Positions 17,862 through 26,752 of a stretch of 64,000 bases of DNA are shown piece by piece. Origin of the DNA: Bacteroidales bacterium (GTDB lineage Bacteria > Bacteroidota > Bacteroidia > Bacteroidales > WCHB1-69); contig JAFPXF010000002.1 in NCBI GenBank assembly GCA_017394765.1, positions 115,393 to 179,392 on the forward strand, written 5' to 3'. How positions within the stretch are numbered: position 1 is the first letter of the stretch; every line of letters starts with the position of its first letter. Below the pieces are notes generated by a model. That model did no database searches. It was not told the origin of the DNA and was given only the letters and a program-made list of their open reading frames with translations. The position numbers and the translations under genes were made by a program.

Positions 17862-17916
17862 AGGCAATAGGCAATAGTGATTAGTTAAGTAGAGACGTTT
17901 CATGAAACGTCTCTAC
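17862..17916. repeat. Word repeat (AGGCAATAGGCAATAG) joined to a 28-bp palindrome
   Basis: The words taggcaataggcaatagtgattag (17862-17886) abut a perfect 28-bp palindrome at 17889-17916 with arms GTAGAGACGTTTCA and TGAAACGTCTCTAC. Both lie between the anmK stop (17921) and the next promoter. Confidence 0.8.
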
Positions 17917-17920
17917 AATT

Positions 17921-18985
17921 TCAAGTATAAACGCATCCCCCGCAACAGTCTTCGCGGGCGCCCGTCACGCTGCACAGACAGTTATTCTCTTCGTTCAGTC
18001 TGAGCAATCCTAAAAAGGCAAAAATCAAGGCCTCTTTGTAATCGACAATAAGAGTATCTGGCACGACAATCTTTAATGATTCTCTTTGATTCTGAATTTG
18101 TTGAATAAGAAAATGATGATGCGCGCCGCCGCCAGTGATGAGCAATGTCAGAGCCGTTTCAGGAACATTCGCGACAATCTCTTCGGCAATGTGCTCCACT
18201 ACCGTTCGAGCAACATCGGCAACAGCATTATTGTCTAAGAACTGCTCCAAAACAGGGTAAAAAGCATTTTCAAACCACTCTTTTCCTAAAGATTTTGGAG
18301 GTTTTTGATGATAATATCCCAAATTGTTCAGCTTTTGAAGCAGTTCGGGAAGAATTTGACCGCTTTGTGAAAGCTGACCGTCTTTGTCGTAAGGCAAACC
18401 CACAAGATTGGCCAACTTGTTCAATGCCATGTTACAAGGTGAAATATCGTAAGCAATACGCTTATTGTCAACACGATACGAAACATTGGAAAAGCCGCCC
18501 AAATTCAGACAAGCATCGTATTCACCGAAAAGCAGTTCGTCGCCAATGGGCACTAACGGCGCGCCCTGACCGCCCAATGCCACGTCTTTGGTACGAAAAT
18601 CGCAAACAGTCAAAATTTTAGTCTGTGCAGCCAATATTGCCCCGTTGCCAATCTGCGTGGTCAAGCCGATTTCAGGTTGGTGGAAAACAGTGTGCCCGTG
18701 CGAGGCAATGAAATCCGGTCGCGAACCGTCACCCAACCAGTCATTAATGGCTTTCGCGAAAATCACCGCTATATCGTTGTTTAGCTTAACGTACTCTAAA
18801 GCAGAAAGTTTCTGTGCATTGGACAACCGTTGACGGAAATCATCGGGATAGGGAACCGTCACCGCTTTTTCGATGCGGTAATCCCATTTGCCATCTTCCT
18901 TCCGAGAAAAGTGGCACCATGCCAAATCGATGCCGTCCAACGAGGTGCCGGACATGACACCAATGCCGTCCCATTCGTTCTTCAT
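17921..18985 (-). CDS. anmK: Anhydro-N-acetylmuramic acid kinase AnmK
   Basis: 354 aa. The phosphate-loop signature GVMSGTSLDGID is at the N-terminus. SHGHTVFHQ, the DFRTKDVALGGQGAPLVP region, CLNLGGFSNVS and the TGGGAHHHF motif follow, as in the AnmK/ASKHA kinase family. The enzyme opens and phosphorylates 1,6-anhydroMurNAc from recycled peptidoglycan to MurNAc-6-phosphate. Its start overlaps the murF stop by 4 nt (ATGA), so recycling and synthesis of wall precursors are encoded in one transcript. Confidence 0.93.
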   Translation of the reverse strand: MKNEWDGIGVMSGTSLDGIDLAWCHFSRKEDGKWDYRIEKAVTVPYPDDFRQRLSNAQKLSALEYVKLNNDIAVIFAKAINDWLGDGSRPDFIASHGHTVFHQPEIGLTTQIGNGAILAAQTKILTVCDFRTKDVALGGQGAPLVPIGDELLFGEYDACLNLGGFSNVSYRVDNKRIAYDISPCNMALNKLANLVGLPYDKDGQLSQSGQILPELLQKLNNLGYYHQKPPKSLGKEWFENAFYPVLEQFLDNNAVADVARTVVEHIAEEIVANVPETALTLLITGGGAHHHFLIQQIQNQRESLKIVVPDTLIVDYKEALIFAFLGLLRLNEENNCLCSVTGAREDCCGGCVYT

Positions 18986-20235
18986 GCTTCAAGAATTGCA
19001 GTTAACTTGTTGAGGTGCATACTGTTGGAGCCTTTGATCAAGATCATGGCATTTTCCAACGGATGTTTTGTAAAATAGTCGTTTGCCCCTTCCACATCCA
19101 CGAAGTTGTTTTTCTTCACCACCTTGCCAAATTCTGTGCCCACAAAATATCCTTCAATATGCAGATTTTCAACCAATTGTGAAATTTCTGCATGGGCTTC
19201 CACACTCAAATCGCCAAGTTCCCGCATGTCTCCCAACACCGCCACCTTACGTGGATGATCCAACTGCGCCAGATTCTTCAGCGCGGCCGTCATGCTCGTC
19301 AGGTTGGCGTTATAATAGTCGGAAATGATGACGTTGCTACCGATGCGGTTCACCTGCGAACGATGGTTAGATGGTACATAATCGCCTAATGCTTTAGCTA
19401 TTACATCATCAGAAATGTGGAAGTAACGGCCCACTGCCGCCGCCGCCATGAAGTTCCAGATGTTGTAGCTTCCCGTCAGATGCGTGTCCACCTCATCCTC
19501 TCCAATGCGAATCCGCAAATAAGGATTCATCGACACTATCTGTTTTTCAGCATCCTTCCCGTAAAAGACAATCTTGTCATGGGTCAGATTTTGCCGCAAA
19601 ACCTCATCTGTCTCATTGACAAACAGCGTCCCTTTGTTAGCTATAACATGCTCATACAATGCTTTTTTCGTCTTGATGATATTCTCTTTGGAGCCGAAAC
19701 CTTCGATGTGCGCCACCCCGATGTTGGTGATGAGACCGAAGGTGGGTTCGGCGATCTTGCAAAGGTCATCGATTTCCCCGACATGGTTCGCACCCATCTC
19801 CACGATGGCCATCTCATCCGTCGGCTTGATGGAGAGCAGTGTCAGCGGTACCCCGATGTGATTGTTAAGGTTCCCCTTCGTGCAAGCGGTCTTATAAGTG
19901 GTTGACAACACGGCGTTTATCAATTCCTTCGTGGTGGTCTTGCCGTTCGTGCCCGTGATACCGATGAAGGGCATTTTCAGCTGCTGACGGTGATAGTGCG
20001 CTAACTGCTGCAGTGTTTTCAGCGCGTCATCCACCACGATAGCGCGGGGATTATCCTGCAAATCGCGGTTCTCGGTGATGACATATTTGGCGCCTTGCTC
20101 CAGTACCTCGGCGGCGAACTTGTTCCCGTCGAAGTTGGCTCCTTTCAAGCACACGAAGAGGCAGTCTGGCACCAGATTGCGGCTATCGGTGCAGACACCT
20201 GAGGTTTGTTGGTATTTTTCGTATATTTTTTCCAT
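18982..20235 (-). CDS. murF: UDP-N-acetylmuramoyl-tripeptide--D-alanyl-D-alanine ligase MurF
   Basis: 417 aa. The Mur ligase architecture is complete: N-terminal substrate domain (SGVCTDSRNLVPDCLFVCLKG), the ATP loop GITGTNGKTTTKELI (near 95), the central motif MGANHVGEID, and the C-terminal domain (NHRSQVNRIG, YNANLTSM). It adds D-Ala-D-Ala to the UDP-MurNAc-tripeptide in the cytoplasm. No TAnnTTTG promoter is seen just upstream. Instead a composite hairpin element fills the 209-nt gap to the collinear HAD gene, so murF may depend on upstream transcription or processing. Confidence 0.95.
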   Translation of the reverse strand: MEKIYEKYQQTSGVCTDSRNLVPDCLFVCLKGANFDGNKFAAEVLEQGAKYVITENRDLQDNPRAIVVDDALKTLQQLAHYHRQQLKMPFIGITGTNGKTTTKELINAVLSTTYKTACTKGNLNNHIGVPLTLLSIKPTDEMAIVEMGANHVGEIDDLCKIAEPTFGLITNIGVAHIEGFGSKENIIKTKKALYEHVIANKGTLFVNETDEVLRQNLTHDKIVFYGKDAEKQIVSMNPYLRIRIGEDEVDTHLTGSYNIWNFMAAAAVGRYFHISDDVIAKALGDYVPSNHRSQVNRIGSNVIISDYYNANLTSMTAALKNLAQLDHPRKVAVLGDMRELGDLSVEAHAEISQLVENLHIEGYFVGTEFGKVVKKNNFVDVEGANDYFTKHPLENAMILIKGSNSMHLNKLTAILEA

Positions 20236-20430
20236 AGTGGTTTTGGTTTCTTTCTTAAGCTCACTGCGTTCGCCTTCTGTATTCCCAGGGCTCTCTGCGT
20301 TCGCCCTGGGTTAATATGGGTAGGGCTTTCAGCCCTTTTTGGACTTGGGCTTTTTCGATTTGGTAGTTTATGGATAGTATGTTCGTTCTTCGTTTGAATC
20401 TTGCCGGTTTCATATATGGTCCTTCGACCG
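20236..20430 (-). repeat. Composite intercistronic element upstream of murF (copy 1)
   Basis: Read toward murF there are three parts. A conserved block (about 20341-20420) contains ACCGGCAAGAT and CAAACGAAGAACGAA. Next is the hairpin AGGGCTGAAAGCCCT (20322-20336), then TTAA plus a stem CCCAGGG/CCCTGGG (20284-20310) with loop CGAACGCAGAGAG, then GCGAACGCAGTGAGC. The same order occurs upstream of the USP-like gene at 37139. It sits between collinear genes, in the orientation of the downstream gene. Confidence 0.7.
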
Positions 20431-20435
20431 TTATT

Positions 20436-20486
20436 TATTGCCTGTTACCTATTGCCTGTTGCCTGTTGCCTATTGCCTATCTCCTT
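20436..20486. repeat. Word repeat (CCTATTGCCTGTTG) at the 3' end of the HAD gene
   Basis: The imperfect words attgcctgttacctattgcc and tgttgcctgttgcctattgc lie here. On the minus strand they encode the last residues of the HAD protein (EIGNRQQATGNR) and its TAA stop. Confidence 0.75.
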
Positions 20487-21341
20487 ATACTTGATGTGCA
20501 ACAGGTCCTGTTCCACGGCAATCTTATCGATGACCTTTTTGAGGATGACCTCCAGTTCGCTGTTTTCGGTGTAGTCGGCGGGGCCGATGTAGTCAGCGCG
20601 TTTCTGTCGGATGAGGTTTATGCATTTCTCTTTCGCGCTCACGGGGCGCTCGGGAGTGGGCACCGAGTTGGGATTATAGACAGCGATGGTGGTGCCGCCG
20701 TAGAGGTTGACCATCTTCATGGCGGGCACATCGGTTTCCCCATCGCCGATGTAGATGAAGTTGGAAAACGGAACAGCGCGCTCGTCTTCGGGCATTGACT
20801 TGTTAATCAGGGTATTGTCGTAGGAGTTGTAGATGCCCTTGTTAATACGGAAAAGGAATTGCGTCTTGTTGGTGTAGTTCACGCCGAGGGCGGGCCAGCA
20901 GGCACTTCCGTTCTCATCATATTGGAAACCAGAGGCATAGATGGTCTTGAAATGCTTGGCAATGCGCGTTCCTTTCACGATTTCGCGCAGTCCGGAGGAA
21001 ATGATGAAATGTTCCAGATGCAAATTCAGGGAAGCGGCGTAGTCATTGATGCGTTCGAAATAGGTTTCCACACCTTCGAAAAAGGTGATTTTCTCCCCAT
21101 ATTTCATAAACGTAGCTTCGCGAATATCAAGGTTTTGCTCTTTGGCTTTAATCAGCATCAGGTGCATATAGGCAAGCACCTCGTCCATATCGTGCCGTTT
21201 GGCCATCTCATTGGCCTCCTGCCAGAACTCGCCTTTGTCCATGTTAAGATCAGGGATAAAGTTGTACTCCTGCATGTTCCCCGGCGCGAGCGTCCCATCG
21301 AAGTCGTAGGCAATGGCCACATTTCTGTTTTCTGTAATCAT
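20445..21341 (-). CDS. HAD-superfamily phosphatase-like hydrolase
   Basis: 298 aa. HAD motif I is AYDFDGTLAPGN near residue 10-21 (nucleophile and acid Asp), motif II is FIISSGLREIV, and motif IV is FIYIGDGETDVPAM. The cap region between is helical. The family usually dephosphorylates small molecules; the substrate is unknown, though this lineage resembles phosphoserine phosphatase-type HADs. No signal peptide. The C-terminal dozen residues are encoded by a word repeat and are probably a non-functional extension. It is the first gene of a probable HAD-murF-anmK transcript. Confidence 0.8.
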   Translation of the reverse strand: MITENRNVAIAYDFDGTLAPGNMQEYNFIPDLNMDKGEFWQEANEMAKRHDMDEVLAYMHLMLIKAKEQNLDIREATFMKYGEKITFFEGVETYFERINDYAASLNLHLEHFIISSGLREIVKGTRIAKHFKTIYASGFQYDENGSACWPALGVNYTNKTQFLFRINKGIYNSYDNTLINKSMPEDERAVPFSNFIYIGDGETDVPAMKMVNLYGGTTIAVYNPNSVPTPERPVSAKEKCINLIRQKRADYIGPADYTENSELEVILKKVIDKIAVEQDLLHIKYKEIGNRQQATGNR

Positions 21342-21389
21342 CTTTGTATTAGAAAGTTATTGGTTTTGTCTTTTATTTGTTTATTTTGG

Positions 21390-21397
21390 CAAAGATA
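21390..21397 (-). promoter_or_regulatory. -7 box TATCTTTG of the HAD gene
   Basis: The minus strand reads TATCTTTGCC, about 50 nt upstream of the ATG at 21341. Confidence 0.7.
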
Positions 21398-21407
21398 GTA
21401 ATTATTA

Positions 21408-21506
21408 CTTTAAATAGTGATTAGTGAACAGTGAACAGTAATTTGTCATTAATCTAAATTTCATCGCTTCATCGTCTCATCGCTTCATCGTCTCATCGTC
21501 TCATCG
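21408..21506. repeat. Two adjacent word repeats (GTGAACA and TCATCGTC/TCATCGCT)
   Basis: 21408-21442 carries tagtgattagtgaacagtg and aacagtaatt; 21466-21506 carries about five units of tcatcgct/tcatcgtc. They lie between the terminator of the gene at 21571 and the HAD promoter. The second word is the complement of the one at 36893-36962. Confidence 0.75.
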
Positions 21507-21540
21507 CAAAAAAGGCGCAGCCTCAAAGACCACGCCTTTA
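21507..21540 (-). terminator. Terminator of the OmpA/TPR lipoprotein gene
   Basis: On the minus strand AAAGGCGTGG...CTGCGCCTTTTTT forms a stem (AAAGGCG/CGCCTTT) with a T run, about 30 nt after the stop at 21571. Confidence 0.75.
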
Positions 21541-21570
21541 TTCTATAAATGTAATGTTGTTGTTTCTAAC

Positions 21571-23397
21571 TTATTTCACCAACTGTTTGAAACGGTCGGA
21601 GTGGCGGTAGCGTTTGAATTCTGCATCACGCTTGGCCGTCTTCTTCAGAGAAGGATCCAAATTAAGGGCGGTGGTGAGGTTGCTATAAACACCTTCCTCC
21701 ACTTTCATACGGGCGGAGAGTACTGCTTTCAGGTAGGCGGTCTTGGCATCCACCTCATCGATGCAGTCAAGGGTGGCCTTGGCAGCGTTGTAGTCTTTTT
21801 GCAGCAGCTGCACCAATGCGGTGTTGTAATCGCAGCTCTTGCCACCCATCAGTTGGGCCGCTCTGGTATAGTCACCGTTGAGGATGCTGAGTGCACCGGT
21901 GTTGTAGTTCTGGTTCACCGGTTGCACGGAAGCGTTGGCAGATGCCTCGAAGTTGGCTTGCGCGGCAGCAAGATCACCACTCAAATAATCGGCAATAGCC
22001 ATGTTGTTGAGGATAATACCATTGTTCGGGGAAAGCGCCGCAGCCTTCTGCAAGTAGTTGAGCGCCTCTTCCAGACTGGATTCGTTGCCGTTTTGGTAAT
22101 ATTCATTCAGCTTCATAGCACCGAGATTGTTGTACGCACGCCAATCGTTCTCAGTTTTCTTATTGTTAATCAACGCTTTGTAGATGCTTTCTTTCGTAGC
22201 CATATCCGTGGCGACAGAAGCAGCATAGAGACGCTCATTGATGGAGAAGTCGTTCGGGTTGGATTGCACGAAACGGACGAGGTCAGCATCGGTATAGGTG
22301 TCATGCTTCTTGCAGATCATCTGGATTTCGGCGCGGCGCAGCGGAGGCAGAATAGCATCGGCGATTTCGGGATAAATGTCCGTCATTTCACGGATCTTCT
22401 GCTCGCGCATGTCGTTATTGGACTGTGAGCGCACCACGTTGAGAATCTGATTCTTCTGACGAATGTTGGAGTTCTCGATAGCAGCTTCAAAGCCGTCCCA
22501 GTCCTCACCTTTGGCATTGTTCACATATTCAAAGACCGGTTTTTGTAAGTCTTTCATCTTGATATTATTACGCTTTGCATAATCCTTCAGATAAGCGTTG
22601 AACTTGTCGTTGAACCAGTTTTTACCCACTTGGAAACGTTTTTCGGAAAGACCCTGGTTGTTGGTTTCCTCGCCTTCAGGGGAGGCCCAACCAGAAATCA
22701 CCACACGGTCAATGATATAGTCATTGTTCATGAAATCCGTGAACGCCTTGATGGAGTCTTTGGCAGCTTGAGTCTTGTTGTTGGGGTTATTCCAATTCAT
22801 GTTCGCACTGTTAAGGTCGAAGTAAAGTGTAGCCGTTCTGCCAATAAACTCCGCCTTGTAGTTGTGGGGTGCGAGAAGGAATGCCGTACCGCTGTTGGCA
22901 TTGTCCGTCAATCTCGGGGTCAGGTTGGCGCGGGCACTGGTGTTACTGATGCCCTCACCGAGATTACGATCGCCGAACGTATGCGATTTCTTCTTCAGAT
23001 TGGCCTCAGCACCCGTCACGATTTCAGCGGTCTCATACTTTTCGTCAAACTTGAAGGTTCCGCTTTGCGTGAAAGAGCCACCCGTCTTATAAGGTATCAC
23101 GGTACCATCACCTTTGGCTTTTTCACCCTTCACTTTAATAGTGGCAAACGGAGGGTTAACCTTCTGTCCGTCAACAGATAATGACGGAGTAAACGTCATT
23201 GTGGCTTTCTTTTTCATGTACTTGGGCGGGAATGTTCCTTTGATAGTGTAGGCCACCTCACCACCTTTGTTCTCCAAATCAGGATCATCCAAAGTAACCG
23301 TCACTTCCGGATACTTTTTCACCATTTTTCCAAGTCCGCAACTGCTCATCGTAAGAACAATCGCCACAACCATGCTCAATGCAAATAATTTTCTCAT
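21571..23397 (-). CDS. Lipoprotein with OmpA-like and TPR regions
   Basis: 608 aa. The signal is MRKLFALSMVVAIVLTMSSC with a lipid-attachment cysteine at 20. Residues about 30-150 are beta-rich and repeat lysine-rich strands. Residues about 185-250 resemble an OmpA-type peptidoglycan-binding domain (ATLYFDLNSANMNW, DYIIDRVVISGWASPEGEE, NQGLSEKRFQVGKNW). The C-terminal third has TPR-like helices (AYNNLGAMKLNEYYQNG, AALSPNNGIILNNMAIADY, NYNTGALSILNGDY). It probably links the outer membrane to peptidoglycan. Similar large lipoproteins are common in Bacteroidales; the exact function is unknown. Confidence 0.72.
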   Translation of the reverse strand: MRKLFALSMVVAIVLTMSSCGLGKMVKKYPEVTVTLDDPDLENKGGEVAYTIKGTFPPKYMKKKATMTFTPSLSVDGQKVNPPFATIKVKGEKAKGDGTVIPYKTGGSFTQSGTFKFDEKYETAEIVTGAEANLKKKSHTFGDRNLGEGISNTSARANLTPRLTDNANSGTAFLLAPHNYKAEFIGRTATLYFDLNSANMNWNNPNNKTQAAKDSIKAFTDFMNNDYIIDRVVISGWASPEGEETNNQGLSEKRFQVGKNWFNDKFNAYLKDYAKRNNIKMKDLQKPVFEYVNNAKGEDWDGFEAAIENSNIRQKNQILNVVRSQSNNDMREQKIREMTDIYPEIADAILPPLRRAEIQMICKKHDTYTDADLVRFVQSNPNDFSINERLYAASVATDMATKESIYKALINNKKTENDWRAYNNLGAMKLNEYYQNGNESSLEEALNYLQKAAALSPNNGIILNNMAIADYLSGDLAAAQANFEASANASVQPVNQNYNTGALSILNGDYTRAAQLMGGKSCDYNTALVQLLQKDYNAAKATLDCIDEVDAKTAYLKAVLSARMKVEEGVYSNLTTALNLDPSLKKTAKRDAEFKRYRHSDRFKQLVK

Positions 23398-23436
23398 AGA
23401 TTATTAAGGTTTTTAATTGTTTTTTCTTAAACGATG

Positions 23437-23444
23437 CAAAAATA
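23437..23444 (-). promoter_or_regulatory. -7 box TATTTTTG of the OmpA/TPR lipoprotein gene
   Basis: The minus strand reads TATTTTTGCATCG, about 40 nt upstream of the ATG at 23397. Confidence 0.7.
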
Positions 23445-23457
23445 CACTTTTTTTGGC

Positions 23458-26400
23458 TCAAAAATCCGTTCCCAAAGAAAACATAAACATCCCTTTTTTA
23501 TTCGGAATTTCCCAGTCCTCCACACCCCAGGCATAGTCGAAACGGAGGAAATACCCAAAGACGGAAATTCTGGCGCCGATGCCGAAGCCACCCACCCAAG
23601 GATCCACCTGCCGCTTGACTTCCGCATGAATCGGACCGCTGTCAATGTAGCGGGTGTAGAGACAATTGTCCTCAGAATACGGAGTGAAGCCTGTCCACGC
23701 CGTGCCAACATCACCGAACAGGTTAAGTTGCAGCGAATTGAGGAAATTCCATCCGAGCTTATGCCCGACAATCAACTGGACAATCGGTATGCGTAACTCC
23801 CCGTTAAAAAGCAGAAATGAGGTGCCATTACGGATATTCTGACGGAAACCGCGCATGTTCGTGGCCAAAGTCTGGTAGGCGTAATTTTTGGTCAAGTCCG
23901 TCGAAATGTCGCTGTTGAACTTCGCGGCAATCCAGTTATCCACACCGCCCATATAATAGACGAGCCGCGCAGAACCGGCATTCGTGCTGCCCGCAAGCCG
24001 CAACGCCAATGTCATGTTGCGATACAACTTGATGGAGTGTCGCGCGTCAAAACCGACCACGAGAAGATTCAAAGTTTCCCGCTCAAGCCGCTGCTCATAC
24101 TCGGCAAATAATTTCAACTTGGTGCCTCGCCACAAATTGGTGTATAACTCCTTGGATGAATCGAAAATGTATTCCAATTTTGCTCCCGCCCACACATGGT
24201 GCGCATCTTCCGCCTGCAAGGTCTGGTCGTTCAGCGCAGCCACAATGTTCGTCTCATATCGCCCCTTCAGAGTCAGTCTCAAACAGTTTGTCTTATTGAA
24301 TGGAAACTTCAATGTATAAAACAAACTGTTGGAGTTTTGCCTGTACACATAGCCGTTCACCTGCGAGCTGATGGCCTGTCGGTGCAGCGTGATCTGCCGG
24401 TCCAAACGGCGAGAAAGATTCTCATAACTGAACAGAAACTCGTAACTATTTAAGTCCCACCCTATTCTAAATCCACCCGTAATGCGGTGATCCTCAAAAA
24501 GGTCGTTGATTCCCAACATGAACAGTGCGTTAAAGCCCGTGTTCAAATAAATGGGCGATGTGCCTCCTTCAAACTGCTGGTAAGAAGTGTTCAAGAAACT
24601 GAAGTCTGCCTGCGTAATCAGCTGGTCAATAGAATATTGCACCCTATACGGCAAACCGACGGGAATGGGAAAATCTCGGTTCAAACGAAGGGAGGTGTAC
24701 GTGGTATCACCATCGAAATCAGAAGTGTTGCCGGTTGCCGCATTCGTTTCCGTTGACAGGGTAAAACCATGTTGTTGCGGCGGGAAATTGTCGGAAATGC
24801 TGTCCTGAATTTTCTGCACACTGTCGCACTTGACCATATCCTCCCGAATCTTCCGATGAAAGACAGAAGGCTGTATATCAGGATGATACAAATTGTGCAA
24901 CTCCGTGAACCAAATGTGTTTGTGGTTGTTAGTAAGCGAAAGATCAGCCACTGTGTTAGTTACAGGGTTATAGGCATGTTCCTCGATGTTAAAGGATCTA
25001 TCCGTCAGAGAATGCGTCTTGGCATAGTAAATATAATGTACCGCCGTGTCAATACGACTGATGGAGCTGTCGAAAACCGCCTCATAACGGTTCACGACCC
25101 CTCCTTCGTCACTCAAGAATAAAACACGCTGGTCCCCGGCTGGCAAAATGCCGTATTCATTTGCATATGGGGAATCTGTAATTCGCAACAAAGAGCTGTC
25201 TTTGGTTTGATAATTATACAAAAACAGGTTATAGGTCCTTTGTCCTGATTCGTCTAAGAAATTATCCTTCAACAAGATAGAATCAACTGGACGATTCGAG
25301 GCAAAGACAATCTGCCGGGAATTCAGAAACACCGGATTGTAGTCGTCATAGAAGTCGTTGGTGAGATTTTGGTACGTTTTGGCTAGGAAACTGTACATGA
25401 AAATGTCGGACTGTCCGTTCTTGAAACCGGAGAAAAGCATCCGCTGCCCGTCTTCCGAATAGCACCAGGAACTGATTTTCTCCACATCCACCAAGAATTT
25501 CTTCCCCCATTTTCGCTTTTCCAAATCAAAAGGTACAAACAGACAATCCCCTTTATGTTCAAAGGTCAAACCGAGAATTTCCCCGGTAGGATGCCAAGCA
25601 ATCAGAGGGAACGTTAGGTCGGGATTGTCCTCTGTTTTTTGATATTTCCGAAGAATGCATTTCGGCTTTTTGTCCTTTTGCGTTTTCATCCAGACCCGAA
25701 CCTGACCGGCTTCATTCGTGACGTATGCGTATTTTTCGCCATCTGGGGAAAAGCAAAAACGTGCATAATCCCGCTTAGGGTTGGGTTTTCGGAGAATTTC
25801 CTCACCGGCAGGCATGGACTTGGCCATGTCCGGATGATACATGACCATATAATACTTGTACCATTGCGTAACCAAGACTTTATACGGAACCATCGTGGCG
25901 CGGAACAACCCGTTTTCCATACTTTTCGCCGAACGGGTGTAATAGAGAACCTTCGGGATTATAGATTCCCCGTAAAGATCCACCAAATATTTCCAGAACG
26001 AATGCCCAGCGTACGTCGCCTCTACTGGGGAGAGATCCTCAAGACGCTTGTATTTTCCAGTAAGAATGCCATTCTTGGTATGAGCGTCGACCTCGCTGTT
26101 CCAATGTTCGCCAAAATAGGAAGCCAGCCCGCTGTAATACCAGCTGGGCACGTTCATCAGGTAATCGTATGAAATGTTGGCGCCGACCGTCGCACCCTGC
26201 ACCAACCAATGAGCGTACACGTTCATCAGTCCGCCGCGAATCATCTTGTCCAAATGGGCGCGGTTCCCGTCGAAGTAGATGTAGATTTTCGTGCCGTAAA
26301 TGTTGGTCACGCCGCCCTGGTTGTAGAAATCCTCATAGTCGTAGGCGAAATTGGATTCCCTGAAGTCAGACTGCGTGTTATACACGATGATCTGCAGCTT

Positions 26401-26694
26401 CTTTTTGGAGGTGTAATTCAGCAGTTTCTCAATTTCGGATATATATTCGGGCGTTTTGTAGAAAACATATTGCGCCAACGCCCTGCCTGTCGGGTAATAA
26501 TAAACATCGTACTGTTCGGCGCGGAGGTACTGCCAATTGAAATTCTGATGCTGCACACGACTTTTCCCGAAGGAGAGTTTCGAGCCGTTGTAGAACTGGG
26601 CATGGGCCGATGTCAGGAACAAACATAGGAACACCCACATCGTCATAGCGATGCGACTATACGTTTTTGATTTTGAAAGATGTGTTCCTGTCAT
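23458..26694 (-). CDS. Outer-membrane protein: peptidase-like N-terminus, TolB-like propeller, C-terminal BamA-type barrel
   Basis: 1078 aa with a signal peptide ending LTSAHAQF (near 33). Residues about 40-280 look like an extended surface domain (YDVYYYPTGRALAQYV, WYYSGLASYFGEHW, ATYAGHSFWKYLVDLYG) resembling basic-secretory/M48-adjacent proteins. Residues about 300-600 contain WD40/PD40-style repeats (RFCFSPDGEKYAYV, IAWHPTGEI, WCYSEDGQRMLFSG). Residues about 690-1078 are beta-barrel strands ending in the aromatic MFSLGTDF, as in surface-antigen/BamA-like barrels. This triple architecture recurs in Bacteroidota; its role is not known to me. It follows manB with a 58-nt gap. Confidence 0.75.
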   Translation of the reverse strand: MTGTHLSKSKTYSRIAMTMWVFLCLFLTSAHAQFYNGSKLSFGKSRVQHQNFNWQYLRAEQYDVYYYPTGRALAQYVFYKTPEYISEIEKLLNYTSKKKLQIIVYNTQSDFRESNFAYDYEDFYNQGGVTNIYGTKIYIYFDGNRAHLDKMIRGGLMNVYAHWLVQGATVGANISYDYLMNVPSWYYSGLASYFGEHWNSEVDAHTKNGILTGKYKRLEDLSPVEATYAGHSFWKYLVDLYGESIIPKVLYYTRSAKSMENGLFRATMVPYKVLVTQWYKYYMVMYHPDMAKSMPAGEEILRKPNPKRDYARFCFSPDGEKYAYVTNEAGQVRVWMKTQKDKKPKCILRKYQKTEDNPDLTFPLIAWHPTGEILGLTFEHKGDCLFVPFDLEKRKWGKKFLVDVEKISSWCYSEDGQRMLFSGFKNGQSDIFMYSFLAKTYQNLTNDFYDDYNPVFLNSRQIVFASNRPVDSILLKDNFLDESGQRTYNLFLYNYQTKDSSLLRITDSPYANEYGILPAGDQRVLFLSDEGGVVNRYEAVFDSSISRIDTAVHYIYYAKTHSLTDRSFNIEEHAYNPVTNTVADLSLTNNHKHIWFTELHNLYHPDIQPSVFHRKIREDMVKCDSVQKIQDSISDNFPPQQHGFTLSTETNAATGNTSDFDGDTTYTSLRLNRDFPIPVGLPYRVQYSIDQLITQADFSFLNTSYQQFEGGTSPIYLNTGFNALFMLGINDLFEDHRITGGFRIGWDLNSYEFLFSYENLSRRLDRQITLHRQAISSQVNGYVYRQNSNSLFYTLKFPFNKTNCLRLTLKGRYETNIVAALNDQTLQAEDAHHVWAGAKLEYIFDSSKELYTNLWRGTKLKLFAEYEQRLERETLNLLVVGFDARHSIKLYRNMTLALRLAGSTNAGSARLVYYMGGVDNWIAAKFNSDISTDLTKNYAYQTLATNMRGFRQNIRNGTSFLLFNGELRIPIVQLIVGHKLGWNFLNSLQLNLFGDVGTAWTGFTPYSEDNCLYTRYIDSGPIHAEVKRQVDPWVGGFGIGARISVFGYFLRFDYAWGVEDWEIPNKKGMFMFSLGTDF

Positions 26695-26716
26695 TCTATA
26701 TCGGTTTTTCTACTTT

Positions 26717-26744
26717 GTGGAGACGTTGCGCGCAACATAGCTAC
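26717..26744. repeat. Degenerate 28-bp palindromic repeat after the phosphohexomutase gene
   Basis: Arms are GTGGAGACGTTGCG and CGCAACATAGCTAC; the outer GTnGnGACG pattern is kept and the right arm has drifted. It lies 8 nt downstream of the stop at 26753. Confidence 0.65.
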
Positions 26745-26752
26745 ATATATAC

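Noticed and set aside
23458..26694. Calling the propeller/barrel protein TolB
   Set aside because: Only the middle repeats resemble TolB; the C-terminal barrel and N-terminal domain do not, and the Tol-Pal neighbours are missing.
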